Shown here: positions 1 through 8,565 of the stretch, in pieces
Layout: the number at the start of each line of letters is the position of its first letter
How positions within the stretch are numbered: position 1 is the stretch's first letter
Made by a program: the position numbers and the translations under genes
The notes under the pieces: model-generated
What the model saw: the letters and a program-made list of their open reading frames with translations, nothing else
Database searches by the model: none
Told to the model about the DNA's origin: nothing
From: Stutzerimonas stutzeri
GTDB lineage: Bacteria > Pseudomonadota > Gammaproteobacteria > Pseudomonadales > Pseudomonadaceae
Direction of reading: 5' to 3'
Assembly (NCBI RefSeq): GCF_015291885.1
Contig: NZ_CP036186.1
Coordinates: 1,691,001 to 1,755,000 of the forward strand
DNA length: 64,000 nucleotides

Positions 1-94
1 GATAGACCAATGTCGCGCGGCTGCAGCCGGTCAACACCATTGTGGTGAGCAGGGTCAGCAGGGTCAGCAGGAGCAGTTTGGCGGTGGGGCGCAT
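1..94 (-). CDS. Lipoprotein N-terminus (partial, runs off the window)
   Basis: Only the first 31 codons are inside the window. They encode a short basic N-terminus (MRPTAK), a Leu/Thr-rich hydrophobic stretch and a lipobox L-T-G-C, so the mature protein should be lipidated at Cys24 and exported. A GGGAGGAAGAG ribosome binding site lies about 3 bases before the ATG on the minus strand, which fixes the start. The residues after the Cys (SRATLVY) resemble the beginning of the DUF6279 lipoprotein family, but too little is visible to assign a family with confidence. Confidence 0.7.
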   Translation of the reverse strand, partial: MRPTAKLLLLTLLTLLTTMVLTGCSRATLVY

Positions 95-273
95 CGTCTC
101 TTCCTCCCGGTACGGCGCTTTTCTGTAGAGCAGCGGGACCGCCAGGGGTTCGCGCGCGGGAGTGTTTCGTCGGTGCGAGCGAGCAAAGGCGCCCGGCGTG
201 TGGTCTTCATTACATGCGCCAGCATCGCGCAAGCGAGGTGGTAGACCTATCCCAGCAGCAATGGAGAAACGCC

Positions 274-462
274 ATGACGTCTCAAGTCAAACATCTAAGC
301 GGTGAAGATGTGCCTAAAGCCTGGCGCCCGACCTGGGCCGTATGTTGGGTGGTGGAGTTGAACGGCACCGTTGTCGGCGGCCCCTACGCCACCGAAGAGG
401 AGGCTAGGGCAGTCCTTGAAGGCAAGGAAGAGCCGCGTATTTCACAAACCCCTACGCCCTGA
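274..462 (+). CDS. Small hypothetical protein, 62 aa
   Basis: A 62-residue soluble protein with no signal peptide or membrane segment. The upstream in-frame ATG at 214 has no obvious ribosome site, whereas the ATG at 274 is preceded by GGAG with a 7-base spacer, so the shorter form is chosen. The middle reads like a small beta unit (WAVCWVVELNGTVVGGPY) followed by a helix rich in Glu and Ala (TEEEARAVLEG), a pattern seen in small conserved Pseudomonas proteins of unknown function. It stands alone between divergent lipoprotein genes. No function can be assigned. Confidence 0.55.
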   Translation: MTSQVKHLSGEDVPKAWRPTWAVCWVVELNGTVVGGPYATEEEARAVLEGKEEPRISQTPTP

Positions 463-482
463 CCACCACCTCGTGCCCGCAG

Positions 483-1031
483 CTAGCGTGACTGCTCCAG
501 GCAGTGCTGCGGGCAAGGAGCCTGATAGGGTACCGATGGCGGAGGCGGTGCGACCAGCTGGTTCACCAGCTCCAGCGATTTATCGAATGACGGGTAGCCG
601 CTACGCGCGACATCCAGTTCGCCATAGGCCTGCTTATAGCGCTCGGCCTTGGTAGTGTCGGCCACGTCCAGCAGGTAAGGCTCCTGGTAAATCTTGTAGA
701 GCAGCGCCACTGCATGGGGATGGCCTTTGCTCTTGGCCTTCTCCAACAGCTGTAAAACTTCCGACGGCTCCGGCCCTTGCCGAATCAGCAGCAAGGCCTG
801 ATAGAACTCGGTCTCGCCGCGCCGATCCAGTTTCGCGCTGCGATCGAGCAGTGCCTGGGCCAGGTCATAGCTGTCTTCATCTGCAATGGAAATCAGAATT
901 TTCGCCTGCATCAGGTCGTTCTGGTAAAGCAGGCGCTCGGCGCGACAGTTGTCGTTCCACAAGCGATCACAGGATTGGCTGGCGCAGCCGCCAAGGGTCA
1001 ACAGCAGGCCGAACAGCAGTGCCTTTTTCAT
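483..1031 (-). CDS. Outer-membrane-type lipoprotein with helical (Sel1/TPR-like) repeats
   Basis: The 182-aa product begins with a classic lipoprotein signal: MKK, a Leu-rich core and the lipobox L-G-G-C with the lipidated Cys at residue 16. The body (about 35-150) is helical, with repeats such as YDLAQALLDRSAKLDRRGET and VLQLLEKAKSKGHPHAVALL that resemble Sel1/TPR units, which usually mediate protein contacts. The C-terminus is proline rich (APPPPSVPYQAPCP). It is transcribed in the same direction as the next upstream gene (solute-binding protein), with 77 bases between them. Function is unknown; envelope localisation is well supported. Confidence 0.75.
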   Translation of the reverse strand: MKKALLFGLLLTLGGCASQSCDRLWNDNCRAERLLYQNDLMQAKILISIADEDSYDLAQALLDRSAKLDRRGETEFYQALLLIRQGPEPSEVLQLLEKAKSKGHPHAVALLYKIYQEPYLLDVADTTKAERYKQAYGELDVARSGYPSFDKSLELVNQLVAPPPPSVPYQAPCPQHCLEQSR

Positions 1032-1108
1032 GGCTGACTCATTCTCCGTTTTCTTTTAGCCAGTATGGGCCGTGCCAGCTTCGATCCGCTAGAACCGCTT
1101 ACGTTCGC

Positions 1109-1879
1109 TCAAAAGTAGGAGCAGGGTGCGTTCATCGGTTGCAGACCGTAGCGTCTGAGCAGGGTCTGCCAGCGCGCACTGTGCGGCAAATCGGCGATGA
1201 GCTGCTGCACGAACTGAGTGGCGTCAGCGTTGAGGCTGGCTGTCATGAGCACATGGCGATCGAACACATACAGTGGGCTTGGCGATACGTGCAGCTGCCC
1301 TTCGGGTATCTCCGTGAGACTGTAGAACAGTCTGGACGACCGTGGAATCAGCGCAACGTCGAGCCGCTCGGAGAGCAGTTTGTTCAGGTTCTGCAAGTCG
1401 CTGTGCACGTCTTCGCGCTGTATCAGTCCCTTGTCGATATCGTTCTCCAGGGCTCGGTACCGGTGCCCGAGAATCCCGCCCAAACGCAAGCCGTGCAAGG
1501 AACGCGGCCCGTCGTAGTTCACCGGCGCATCACTGCGAGAAACGAAATCCTGAATATCGCACAGCAGTGGACGAGTCCAGCTAGCGTGGGCCGTCAATCG
1601 CTCGGGAAAGAACTCTGGCGTAGCCCACAGCAGAACGCCCGGCTTATTGGCGGCGAGTCGGGCATCGACGCGTTTGCGTGGCAGTTGTGTCAGCTGGAAA
1701 TCGTAGCGGCCGTGATTGGTCGGATGCTCGTTGAGCAACTGCACCATTGCCTCGGATAGCCCCACGCTGTGCCCGGAGGCGAAAGGAGGGGATGGCTGAT
1801 AGGCCCAGACGGCGATAGGCTCGGCTGCCAGAACATGTAGCGGAAATACGGCCAGCAGCAACAGCAGCAATTTCTGCAT
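1109..1879 (-). CDS. Periplasmic solute-binding protein (SBP family 3-like)
   Basis: A 256-aa protein with a Sec signal peptide (MQKLLLLLLAVFPLHVLA, cleavage after ALA near residue 19). The mature part resembles the amino-acid-type transporter substrate-binding family: an early PSPPF segment, a central ligand-loop region and the late DVALIPRSSRLFYSL stretch of lobe 2. No permease or ATPase gene is adjacent, so this may be one of the orphan binding-protein paralogues of Pseudomonas rather than part of an ABC transporter. Its ligand cannot be read from the sequence. Confidence 0.7.
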   Translation of the reverse strand: MQKLLLLLLAVFPLHVLAAEPIAVWAYQPSPPFASGHSVGLSEAMVQLLNEHPTNHGRYDFQLTQLPRKRVDARLAANKPGVLLWATPEFFPERLTAHASWTRPLLCDIQDFVSRSDAPVNYDGPRSLHGLRLGGILGHRYRALENDIDKGLIQREDVHSDLQNLNKLLSERLDVALIPRSSRLFYSLTEIPEGQLHVSPSPLYVFDRHVLMTASLNADATQFVQQLIADLPHSARWQTLLRRYGLQPMNAPCSYF

Positions 1880-2009
1880 CGCGATCCTGTCGTAGCGAAG
1901 AAAGCTGTCGTGGCGAATTGCCGCAACGAGCCGGCCAAGACTGATTCAGCGTGGCTTGTAAAGCAAGCGCACTCCGTCAGCCAGTGCTAAAGCAGGGCGA
2001 GGGGCGGGT

Positions 2010-2735
2010 TCAAAAACGCTCGTGTTCGCCCAGAAAGCGCCACTCATTGAGTGGCAGCTTGGCCATCGACAGACGACCGATCCGGATGCGCTTCAAAGCG
2101 ATTACTTGCAGGCCGATGGCTTCGCAGAGCAAGCGAACCTCGCCGGGTAAAGGTTCCTTGATTACCAGGCGCAGGCGGTTTTCGCTCTGCCAGCTGACCT
2201 TGGCCTTGGGCAGTATCTTGCCGCGGTGGCCGATACCTTTGGCGAGCAGCGCCAGCCCATTCTCTTCAGCTTCACCGCTGACTTCGATGACGTATTCCTG
2301 TTCCAGCTTGTCACGCGTGCTGGTCAGCAAGCGGATCACGTCGCGCTGCTGGCTGAAGATGGTCAGGCCGCTGGCATCCTCATCCAGTGGCAGCTGCAAG
2401 TTCTGCTGAAGCAGATGTCGCTGCAGGGGCTCGATTCGGCCGGGATCGTCATTCCAGTGGGCGCGGGCCAGGAGCGCGCGCCGAGTACTTTCGGCATCCA
2501 CGCCGATTGGCGTGTCGGCCGGCTTGTGCAGCAGCAGTGTCACTGGTGGTATTTCTTTTGCCGTGGCACCGGGTTGCAGCGCGATGTGCTGTTCCGGTCG
2601 CACCTTGATGAATGGCGCTTCGACCAGTTCGCCGTCAACGGTTACCCAGCCACCCTCGATGTACAGCTCCGCTTCGCGCCGGGAGCAGCCGAGTTGTTCG
2701 GCGAGGCGTTTGGCAAGGCGTACGGGATCGGTCAT
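2010..2735 (-). CDS. rRNA pseudouridine synthase, RsuA/RluB/RluF type
   Basis: The 241-aa protein has an N-terminal S4 RNA-binding domain (about 1-60: LGCSRREAELYIEGGWVTVDGELV). This is followed by an RsuA-family catalytic domain with LLLHKPADTPIGV and the motif PLDEDASGL, where the Asp after Leu aligns with the catalytic Asp of the usual GRLDxDTxGL. It should isomerise a specific uridine in ribosomal RNA. The active-site loop is less canonical than in RsuA or RluB, since the Arg before Leu-Asp is replaced, so the exact target site is not predicted. It is followed by a short conserved gene read the other side of its start. Confidence 0.8.
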   Translation of the reverse strand: MTDPVRLAKRLAEQLGCSRREAELYIEGGWVTVDGELVEAPFIKVRPEQHIALQPGATAKEIPPVTLLLHKPADTPIGVDAESTRRALLARAHWNDDPGRIEPLQRHLLQQNLQLPLDEDASGLTIFSQQRDVIRLLTSTRDKLEQEYVIEVSGEAEENGLALLAKGIGHRGKILPKAKVSWQSENRLRLVIKEPLPGEVRLLCEAIGLQVIALKRIRIGRLSMAKLPLNEWRFLGEHERF

Positions 2736-2830
2736 GGTGCGCTCGGGACGGGGAATGGACGCGGAAGGAAGGTGGAACGCGGCGAGCCAGGCATACAGCG
2801 GCTCGCCGAAGGCGGTTCGAGTTCAGATCA

Positions 2831-3010
2831 TCACTTCTTGCTGATGGTGATCTGCCGGGACGGGCCCTGGGTCTGGCCGCTCACGCCGTTGGGGATGGTC
2901 TGAACCTCGCCGCCGGCCTTGATAAAGGCGGCCATCTGCGCAGCGAGGGACTGGCTGGTTTCAGAAGCGGGTTCGGGTTTGCGCTTGGCGCTAGTGGTTT
3001 TCGTGGCCAT
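2831..3010 (-). CDS. Small basic conserved protein, 59 aa
   Basis: A 59-residue reading frame (MATKTTSAKRKPEPA... ending SRQITISKK) starts at the minus-strand ATG at 3010 and stops at TGA 2831-2833. The N-terminal third is Lys/Thr/Pro rich and disordered. The C-terminal half contains AAFIKAGGEVQTIPNGVSG, a pattern of short conserved gammaproteobacterial proteins of unknown function. It lies upstream of the pseudouridine synthase gene in the same orientation, with about 95 bases between them, and could share its transcript. Coding potential is judged from amino-acid composition and lack of a better frame. Confidence 0.6.
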   Translation of the reverse strand: MATKTTSAKRKPEPASETSQSLAAQMAAFIKAGGEVQTIPNGVSGQTQGPSRQITISKK

Positions 3011-3191
3011 GGATCGCTTGTCCTTGAATCAGTCGAACCGGGCATTATACAGATTTGATCAAAATTTGTTCAGTTATTTGTGCTCCGTCATTTCTTGAAG
3101 CGTTTTTGCAACCACCGAGCGCGCTGTCTGGTCTTCAATGAAGCCGCGAAACGTGGGTTTCACGACCGAACTGTCTACCCGGAGGACCAAC

Positions 3192-4340
3192 ATGCTGCGC
3201 CATGCCATTCGTACCACGCTCTGCGGTTTCGCCATCGCCGCTTCGTTGCAGGCCACCGCCGAACCGCAGCGCTATTCAAGCGAGGCCGGTCAGGTGACGG
3301 TCAAGGAGATTGCGTCGGGTTTGGAGAACGCTTGGGGGCTGGCCTTCTTGCCGGACGGTGAGCGCATGCTGGTGACGGAGCGGCCCGGCCGGCTGCGTGT
3401 GGTGGGCCTGGACGGCAGTCTGTCCGAACCTCTTGCAGGCGTGCCGGAGGTGTTTGCTCGCTCCCAGGGCGGGCTCCTCGATGTGCGGCTGTCGCCGTCG
3501 TTCGATAATGATCGCCTGGTTTATCTGACCTATGCCGAAGCTGGTGAGCAGGGCAAGGCCGGAACCGCCGTGGGGCGTGGACGGCTGAGTGACGATCACT
3601 CGAAGCTCGAGAACTTCGAAGTGATTTTCCGGCAGATGCCGAAGCTGTCCACCGGTATCCACTTTGGTTCGCGGCTGGTCTTCGATAACGACGGTCATCT
3701 GTTCGTCGCGCTCGGTGAGAACAATCAGCGCCCGACCTCGCAGGAGCTCGACAAGCACCAGGGCAAGGTGGTGCGCATCGGGCTGGACGGTAGCGTGCCG
3801 GACGACAACCCCTTCATTGGCCAAGAAGGAGTCCAGCCGGAGATCTGGTCCTACGGCCACCGTAACCAACAGGGCGCGGCACTCAACCCGTGGAGCGGTG
3901 TGCTCTGGACCAATGAGCACGGTCCGCGTGGAGGCGACGAGGTGAACATTCCGCAGGCTGGCAAGAACTATGGCTGGCCGCTGGCAACCCATGGGATCAA
4001 CTACAGCATGCTGCCAATTCCAGAAGCCGAGGGTAAAACCGTCGAAGGCACCGAGCCGCCGCACCATGTCTGGGCGAAGTCGCCGGGGGTCAGCGGGATG
4101 GCGTTTTATGACGCCGAGCGATTCCCCGCCTGGCAGCGCAGCCTGTTCATCGGCGCTCTGGTAGACCAATCGCTGATTCGCCTGCAGCTCGATGGCGATC
4201 GCATAGTGGGTGAGGAGCGCCTGCTCAAGGACCTGGGAGCTCGCATCCGTGATGTACGCGTCGGGCCAGATGGTTACCTCTATCTGCTCACAGATGCGGG
4301 GAGCGGTAAATTGTTGCAGGTTGGCCTCGACGCGAAATAA
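3192..4340 (+). CDS. Periplasmic PQQ-dependent sugar (aldose) dehydrogenase
   Basis: A 382-aa soluble quinoprotein of the GSDH/YliI family, a six-bladed beta-propeller that binds PQQ and calcium and oxidises aldose sugars in the periplasm. The ATG at 3192 is chosen because it has GGAGG 6 bases upstream and begins a Sec signal peptide ending in LQATA. Family signatures are present: LAFLPDGERMLVTERPGRL, the GGLLDVRLSP strand, WSYGHRNQQG and HGPRGGDEVN. The next gene downstream is Gcd, another PQQ enzyme on the same strand 168 bases away. No pqq biosynthesis genes are in the window. Confidence 0.88.
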   Translation: MLRHAIRTTLCGFAIAASLQATAEPQRYSSEAGQVTVKEIASGLENAWGLAFLPDGERMLVTERPGRLRVVGLDGSLSEPLAGVPEVFARSQGGLLDVRLSPSFDNDRLVYLTYAEAGEQGKAGTAVGRGRLSDDHSKLENFEVIFRQMPKLSTGIHFGSRLVFDNDGHLFVALGENNQRPTSQELDKHQGKVVRIGLDGSVPDDNPFIGQEGVQPEIWSYGHRNQQGAALNPWSGVLWTNEHGPRGGDEVNIPQAGKNYGWPLATHGINYSMLPIPEAEGKTVEGTEPPHHVWAKSPGVSGMAFYDAERFPAWQRSLFIGALVDQSLIRLQLDGDRIVGEERLLKDLGARIRDVRVGPDGYLYLLTDAGSGKLLQVGLDAK

Positions 4341-4508
4341 TCCAGCAGTTTCGCGGGGTCGCTGGCCCCGCTGTCTTCCAATCGTGCCAATCTCCGCGCT
4401 GCACGGAGCAATCCCGCTCGTCGCCTGTCCCACTCTCAATCGATGGCCACTTCTGCTGGTCGTCGAAACGTTTTGTGGGTTCGATAACAAGATCGAGGGA
4501 GAAAGGCC

Positions 4509-6839
4509 GTGGCTGTGGTTATCAGCGGATTGTTCTGCATTATCGTCGGCATTGCGCTTGGCGTCGGGGGCGCGAAGGTCGTCAGCCTGGGTGGCACCTG
4601 GTACTTCGCGCTCGTAGCGGCTGGATTTCTGCTGACAGGCGCATTGTTGCTCATGCGCCGCCGTGCTGCGCTTTGGGTGTACGCACTGTTGATGCTCGGC
4701 ACGCTCGGCTGGGCGCTGTACGAAGTGGGACTGGACTGGTGGCAACTGGCGCCACGCGGCAGCATCATCGCGCCGCTCGGGTTGTGGCTGCTGACGCCGT
4801 GGATCGCGCGGCGCCTCGGCTGGCAGCACTTCGGTTTCCGTGCCTGGGGCGGCGCAGCGTTGCCGTTGATGCTGGCGGTCGTACTCTGGGGTGCGACGGC
4901 AGTTTATGCGATAGGTCATGACAGCCACGACATCAAGGGCATGTTGCCGCCACCCTTGGCCGAAGCGCCGGCCGCCGACGACAGCGTGCCGGCCGGGGAC
5001 TGGCATGCCTACGGGCGTAGCCAGCACGGCCAGCGTTATTCGCCTTTGGCGCAGATCACGCCGCAGAACGTCGAGCGCCTTGAGCCGGTCTGGCATTACC
5101 AGACCGGCGATCTGCGCGGCCCGGAAGACCCGGACGAAACCACCTATGAAGTCACGCCGCTAAAGGTCGATGACAGCCTGTACCTGTGCACTCCGCACAA
5201 TCTGGTGATCGCTCTGGACGCAGAAACCGGCCAGGAGCGCTGGCGCTTCGACCCCAAGGTGCCGCACTCGGTCAACCGCCAGCATCTGACCTGCCGCGGG
5301 CTTTCCTACCACGCTGCGCCGCAGGGCAGCGGTGTCCAGGCCTGCCGGCAGCGGCTGTTCATGCCGACCGCCGATGCCAGGCTGATTGCGCTCGATGCCA
5401 AGACCGGTGAGATCTGCCCCGGTTTCGGCGATAACGGCGAGATCGACCTGTGGGCAAACATGCCGCACGTGAAAGAAGGCTTCTATTACTCCACCTCACC
5501 GCCGGTGGTGGCGCGAGATCTGGTCATCATTGGCGGCGCGGTGAACGATAACGTGCGTGCGCAGGAGCCGTCGGGCGTCATCCGCGCCTATGACGTCTAT
5601 ACCGGCGAATTGAAATGGAACTGGGACCCGGGCAATCCAGAAGCCACCGCGCCTATCTCCGCCGGGCAGACCTACAGCCCCAGCAGCCCGAACAGTTGGA
5701 GCATCTCCAGTGCCGACGAGGCCTTGGGTATGGTCTATGTGCCGCTGGGCAATCAGGTGCCGGATCAGTGGGGTGGTCGACGGAGCGAGAACAGCGAGCG
5801 CTTTTCCTCCTCCATCGTCGCGCTGGATCTGGACAGCGGCCGATTGCGCTGGGTCTTCCAGACCGTGCGCCATGACCTCTGGGACATGGATGTGCCAGCG
5901 CAGCCGAGCCTGATCGACATCCAGACCGAGGACGGCCCCGTACCGGCTCTGGTGGCGCCGACCAAGCAAGGCGACATTTATGTACTCGACCGTCGCAATG
6001 GCGAGCCGATCCTGCCGGTGCGCGAAGTACCTGCTCCGCAGGGCGCAGCCCAAGGCGACTGGGTTGCCAAGACGCAGCCGGCGTCGGCGCTGTCCTACGA
6101 GCCGCCAAAGCTGCAGGGCAAGGACCTTTGGGGTGCGACACTGGTCGATCAGATGATGTGTCACATTCAGTTCCATTCCCTGCGCTATGAGGGCCGCTAC
6201 ACGCCGCCATCGACCCAGGGCACCTTGGTCTATCCCGGCAATTTCGGCGTGTTCAACTGGGGCGGCGTGGCGGTGGACCCGGTGCGGCAGATGGTTTTCA
6301 GCACGCCGGCCTATTTGGCCTTCACCTCGAAACTGATCCCGCGCGAGGATGCCGAGACGACCTACGTATCCGAGGAGGAGCCGTTCCTCAACGAGAACTT
6401 CGGCTCGCCATTCGCCGTGGAACTGGAAGCCTTCGTGTCGCCTATCGGCCTGCCATGCACGGCCCCGCCATGGGGCTATGTGGCTGGCGCGGATCTGCGC
6501 ACCGGCAAGACTCACTGGCTGCGCAAGAACGGCACGGTACGCGACCGCTCGCCGATTCCGCTGCCGTTCAAAATGGGGGTGCCGAGCCTTGGCGGTCCGA
6601 TGATCACCGCCGGTGGTGTTGCGTTTCTTAGCGGCACGCTGGACTACTACGTGCGTGCTTACGATGTAACGACCGGCCGCGAGCTGTGGAAATCACGCCT
6701 GCCAGCTGGCGGCCAGGCCACGCCGATGACCTTCCAGAGTCGCTCGGGGCGGCAGATGGTCGTGGTAGTTGCAGGTGGTCATGGCTCGCTCGGCACTAAA
6801 GCTGGCGATTCGGTGATCGCCTATGCACTGCCGCGCTGA
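4509..6839 (+). CDS. gcd: Membrane-bound PQQ-dependent glucose dehydrogenase
   Basis: The 776-aa product oxidises D-glucose to gluconolactone in the periplasm and passes electrons to ubiquinone. The first ~150 residues form five hydrophobic segments (the quinone-reactive membrane domain). The rest is an eight-bladed quinoprotein propeller with repeated W-motif strands (WHAYGRSQHGQRYSPL, ALDAETGQERWRFDP, YDVYTGELKWNWDPG, LRTGKTHWLRKNG) and a C-terminal VVVVAGGHGSLGTKAGDS. The start is GTG at 4509, with GGGAGAAAGG just upstream; length matches the family (about 800 aa). It follows the soluble sugar dehydrogenase gene, which suggests a locus for direct periplasmic sugar oxidation. Confidence 0.93.
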   Translation: MAVVISGLFCIIVGIALGVGGAKVVSLGGTWYFALVAAGFLLTGALLLMRRRAALWVYALLMLGTLGWALYEVGLDWWQLAPRGSIIAPLGLWLLTPWIARRLGWQHFGFRAWGGAALPLMLAVVLWGATAVYAIGHDSHDIKGMLPPPLAEAPAADDSVPAGDWHAYGRSQHGQRYSPLAQITPQNVERLEPVWHYQTGDLRGPEDPDETTYEVTPLKVDDSLYLCTPHNLVIALDAETGQERWRFDPKVPHSVNRQHLTCRGLSYHAAPQGSGVQACRQRLFMPTADARLIALDAKTGEICPGFGDNGEIDLWANMPHVKEGFYYSTSPPVVARDLVIIGGAVNDNVRAQEPSGVIRAYDVYTGELKWNWDPGNPEATAPISAGQTYSPSSPNSWSISSADEALGMVYVPLGNQVPDQWGGRRSENSERFSSSIVALDLDSGRLRWVFQTVRHDLWDMDVPAQPSLIDIQTEDGPVPALVAPTKQGDIYVLDRRNGEPILPVREVPAPQGAAQGDWVAKTQPASALSYEPPKLQGKDLWGATLVDQMMCHIQFHSLRYEGRYTPPSTQGTLVYPGNFGVFNWGGVAVDPVRQMVFSTPAYLAFTSKLIPREDAETTYVSEEEPFLNENFGSPFAVELEAFVSPIGLPCTAPPWGYVAGADLRTGKTHWLRKNGTVRDRSPIPLPFKMGVPSLGGPMITAGGVAFLSGTLDYYVRAYDVTTGRELWKSRLPAGGQATPMTFQSRSGRQMVVVVAGGHGSLGTKAGDSVIAYALPR

Positions 6840-6880
6840 CTGGCGCTAGAATCGCCGCCTTTGATATCGGGACAGCCCAC

Positions 6881-7717
6881 ATGGCCGCAATCGGACGTTA
6901 CAACAGCCTGCAAATCGTCAAGCACACCGGTTTCGGCCTCTATCTCGATGGCGGCCCGGACGGCGAAATCCTGCTGCCCAACCGCTACATCCCCAAGGAC
7001 ACGCCGACCGAGGTGGATGACTGGCTCAACGTCTTCATCTACCTCGACAGCGAGGACAAGCTGATCGCCACCACGGAGAAACCCAAGGTGCAGGTCGGCG
7101 AGTTCGCCAGTCTCAAGGTCGCAGAGATCAATCGCGTCGGACTGTTCCTCGACTGGGGGCTGCCCAAGGATCTGCTGCTGCCGCATTCCGAAGAGAAGCG
7201 GCCGCTGCAGGTCGGCGATTACTGTGTGGTCTACGTCTATATCGACAAGCGCACCCGGCGAATCACCGCTACCGCGCGCCTGGATCGCTATCTGGACAAG
7301 ACCCCGGCCAACTACAAGGTGGGTGAGGCGGTGGACCTGCTGATCGTCGAGGCAACCGATCTGGGCTACAAGGCGATCATCAACGGTCAGCATTGGGGAC
7401 TTGTCCACAAGAACGAAGCGTTCAAGTTTCTGCGTGGCGGCATGCGTGAGCGTGGCTACATCAAGGAGCTGCGGGCCGACGGCAAAATCAGCCTGAGCCT
7501 GCAGCCGGTAGGCAGCGAGGCGACCGACGCGCTGCAGGCGTTGATCCTGCAGAAGCTGGAAGAAAATCAAGGCTCGCTGGATGTCAGCGACAAGAGCCCG
7601 GCAGAGGAAATCGCCCGCCGCTTCGGCGTCAGCAAGGGCAACTTCAAGAAGGCCATCGGCGGGCTGTACAAGCAGGGCCGCATCATCATCCACCCGGATC
7701 GCATCGAACGCGTGTGA
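6881..7717 (+). CDS. cvfB: S1 RNA-binding domain protein, CvfB/YitL family
   Basis: The 278-aa protein matches the CvfB architecture: repeated S1-like OB folds (YNSLQIVKHTGFGLYLDGG; VAEINRVGLFLDWGLPKDLL; VDLLIVEATDLGYKAIINGQ) and a C-terminal winged helix (PAEEIARRFGVSKGNFKKAI). CvfB in Gram-positives binds RNA and affects virulence gene expression. The role in Pseudomonas is not defined, so a post-transcriptional function is an inference. The gene starts 41 bases after gcd and ends before a palindrome shared with the convergent DUF488 gene. Confidence 0.85.
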   Translation: MAAIGRYNSLQIVKHTGFGLYLDGGPDGEILLPNRYIPKDTPTEVDDWLNVFIYLDSEDKLIATTEKPKVQVGEFASLKVAEINRVGLFLDWGLPKDLLLPHSEEKRPLQVGDYCVVYVYIDKRTRRITATARLDRYLDKTPANYKVGEAVDLLIVEATDLGYKAIINGQHWGLVHKNEAFKFLRGGMRERGYIKELRADGKISLSLQPVGSEATDALQALILQKLEENQGSLDVSDKSPAEEIARRFGVSKGNFKKAIGGLYKQGRIIIHPDRIERV

Positions 7718-7727
7718 TGGAGTGTCG

Positions 7728-7748
7728 GGGCGGTCGCAATGACCGCCC
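7728..7748. terminator. Hairpin between convergent genes
   Basis: A perfect 8-bp stem, GGGCGGTC / GACCGCCC, with a 5-base loop GCAAT lies in the 50-base gap between the cvfB-like gene (plus) and the DUF488 gene (minus). There is no U-tract on either strand, so it is at best a weak intrinsic terminator or an mRNA 3'-end stabiliser. Confidence 0.4.
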
Positions 7749-7767
7749 AGCGGCAAGCTCGACGCCG

Positions 7768-8349
7768 CTACAGATCCAGATCGATCTGCCCGCTGCCGAT
7801 TTCCTTTCTCAGCGATTCCCCGCCACTAGCCGCATAGCTTAGCTGCCCGCCAATCAGTCGCGCTGGGGCGGTGAAAGGGTGGACTACGGGCGGCTTCTCA
7901 TCCTGGATGTGCAGCACTTCGATGCCGCGCGTTTTCAACACGTCGGATACCAGCGAGCGATGACAGCGCCACCAGAGCACCTCCGCACACATCATCGCGG
8001 TGCGTTCATTGGCAGCCATTTGCAGCAGGCATTGCAGGCCCCGTTGAAATTCGGCGCTCTGCAGGTGGTCGGCGTAGCCCTGAAACGAGCTATTGCGCCA
8101 CGCCAAGTTGGTTGAATCTTTTACGGGACGGCGCCGGCCGCCCAACTCCTCGATCCAACAATAGTGCACTCCATGCGGCGCCAACGCTTCGCGTAGCGCA
8201 TTTTCGCCGAACTGTGGAAGTCGCCTGGAGCCTGGGAAACGCCGGACATCGGCGATGGCTTCGATCTGGTGGTGGCGCAGCACATCGATGAACTGCTCCA
8301 GCGTGCGTGTGGAGTGGCCGATGGTCCACACCGTCATTGGCTGAGTCAT
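7768..8349 (-). CDS. DUF488 family protein
   Basis: A 193-aa protein with the DUF488 hallmarks: the start VWTIGHSTRTLEQFIDVL, DVRRFPGSRRLPQF, a central HYCWIEELGGRR, and the Cys/His cluster CAEVLWWRCHRSLVSDVL. The family is widespread and of unproven function; the conserved Cys and His suggest a catalytic or metal-linked role. The start codon follows the DUF2945 gene on the same strand by 3 bases, so the two are almost certainly co-transcribed. Confidence 0.85.
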   Translation of the reverse strand: MTQPMTVWTIGHSTRTLEQFIDVLRHHQIEAIADVRRFPGSRRLPQFGENALREALAPHGVHYCWIEELGGRRRPVKDSTNLAWRNSSFQGYADHLQSAEFQRGLQCLLQMAANERTAMMCAEVLWWRCHRSLVSDVLKTRGIEVLHIQDEKPPVVHPFTAPARLIGGQLSYAASGGESLRKEIGSGQIDLDL

Positions 8350-8352
8350 GAC

Positions 8353-8565
8353 TCAGTCCAACTTTCGCAGTGCCGACTCTTTATGCATCGCCACATGGTC
8401 GGTCTTGTCGCTCTCGATCTCGTACTGGGGAGCGTCTGGGCTGGCGCGCCGTGTCCGGCCCATGAACTCGGTGTCGGCCGTATGCACGCGAATGATGCGC
8501 CCACGAACCCGTCCTGCCTCGGAATTCCAGCTCACATGATCACCTACTTTATAGCGCTGGCTCAT
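8353..8565 (-). CDS. DUF2945 (hypervirulence-associated Tudor-like) protein, 70 aa
   Basis: A 70-residue protein beginning MSQRYKVGDHVSWNSEAG, with VRGRIIRVHT and a late YEIESDKTDHVAMHKESALR. This matches the DUF2945/HVA1 family, small SH3/Tudor-like barrels often paired with DUF488 or stress genes. It is the first gene of a two-gene minus-strand unit with the DUF488 gene. An AGGAGGC-like site on the minus strand precedes the ATG. No biochemical function is established for the family. Confidence 0.82.
   Translation of the reverse strand: MSQRYKVGDHVSWNSEAGRVRGRIIRVHTADTEFMGRTRRASPDAPQYEIESDKTDHVAMHKESALRKLD

Noticed and set aside
3276..5096. 606-codon minus-strand open frame
   Set aside because: It is antisense to the PQQ dehydrogenase and Gcd genes and is rich in Arg, Gln and His with no domain features; both overlapping plus-strand genes are well supported.
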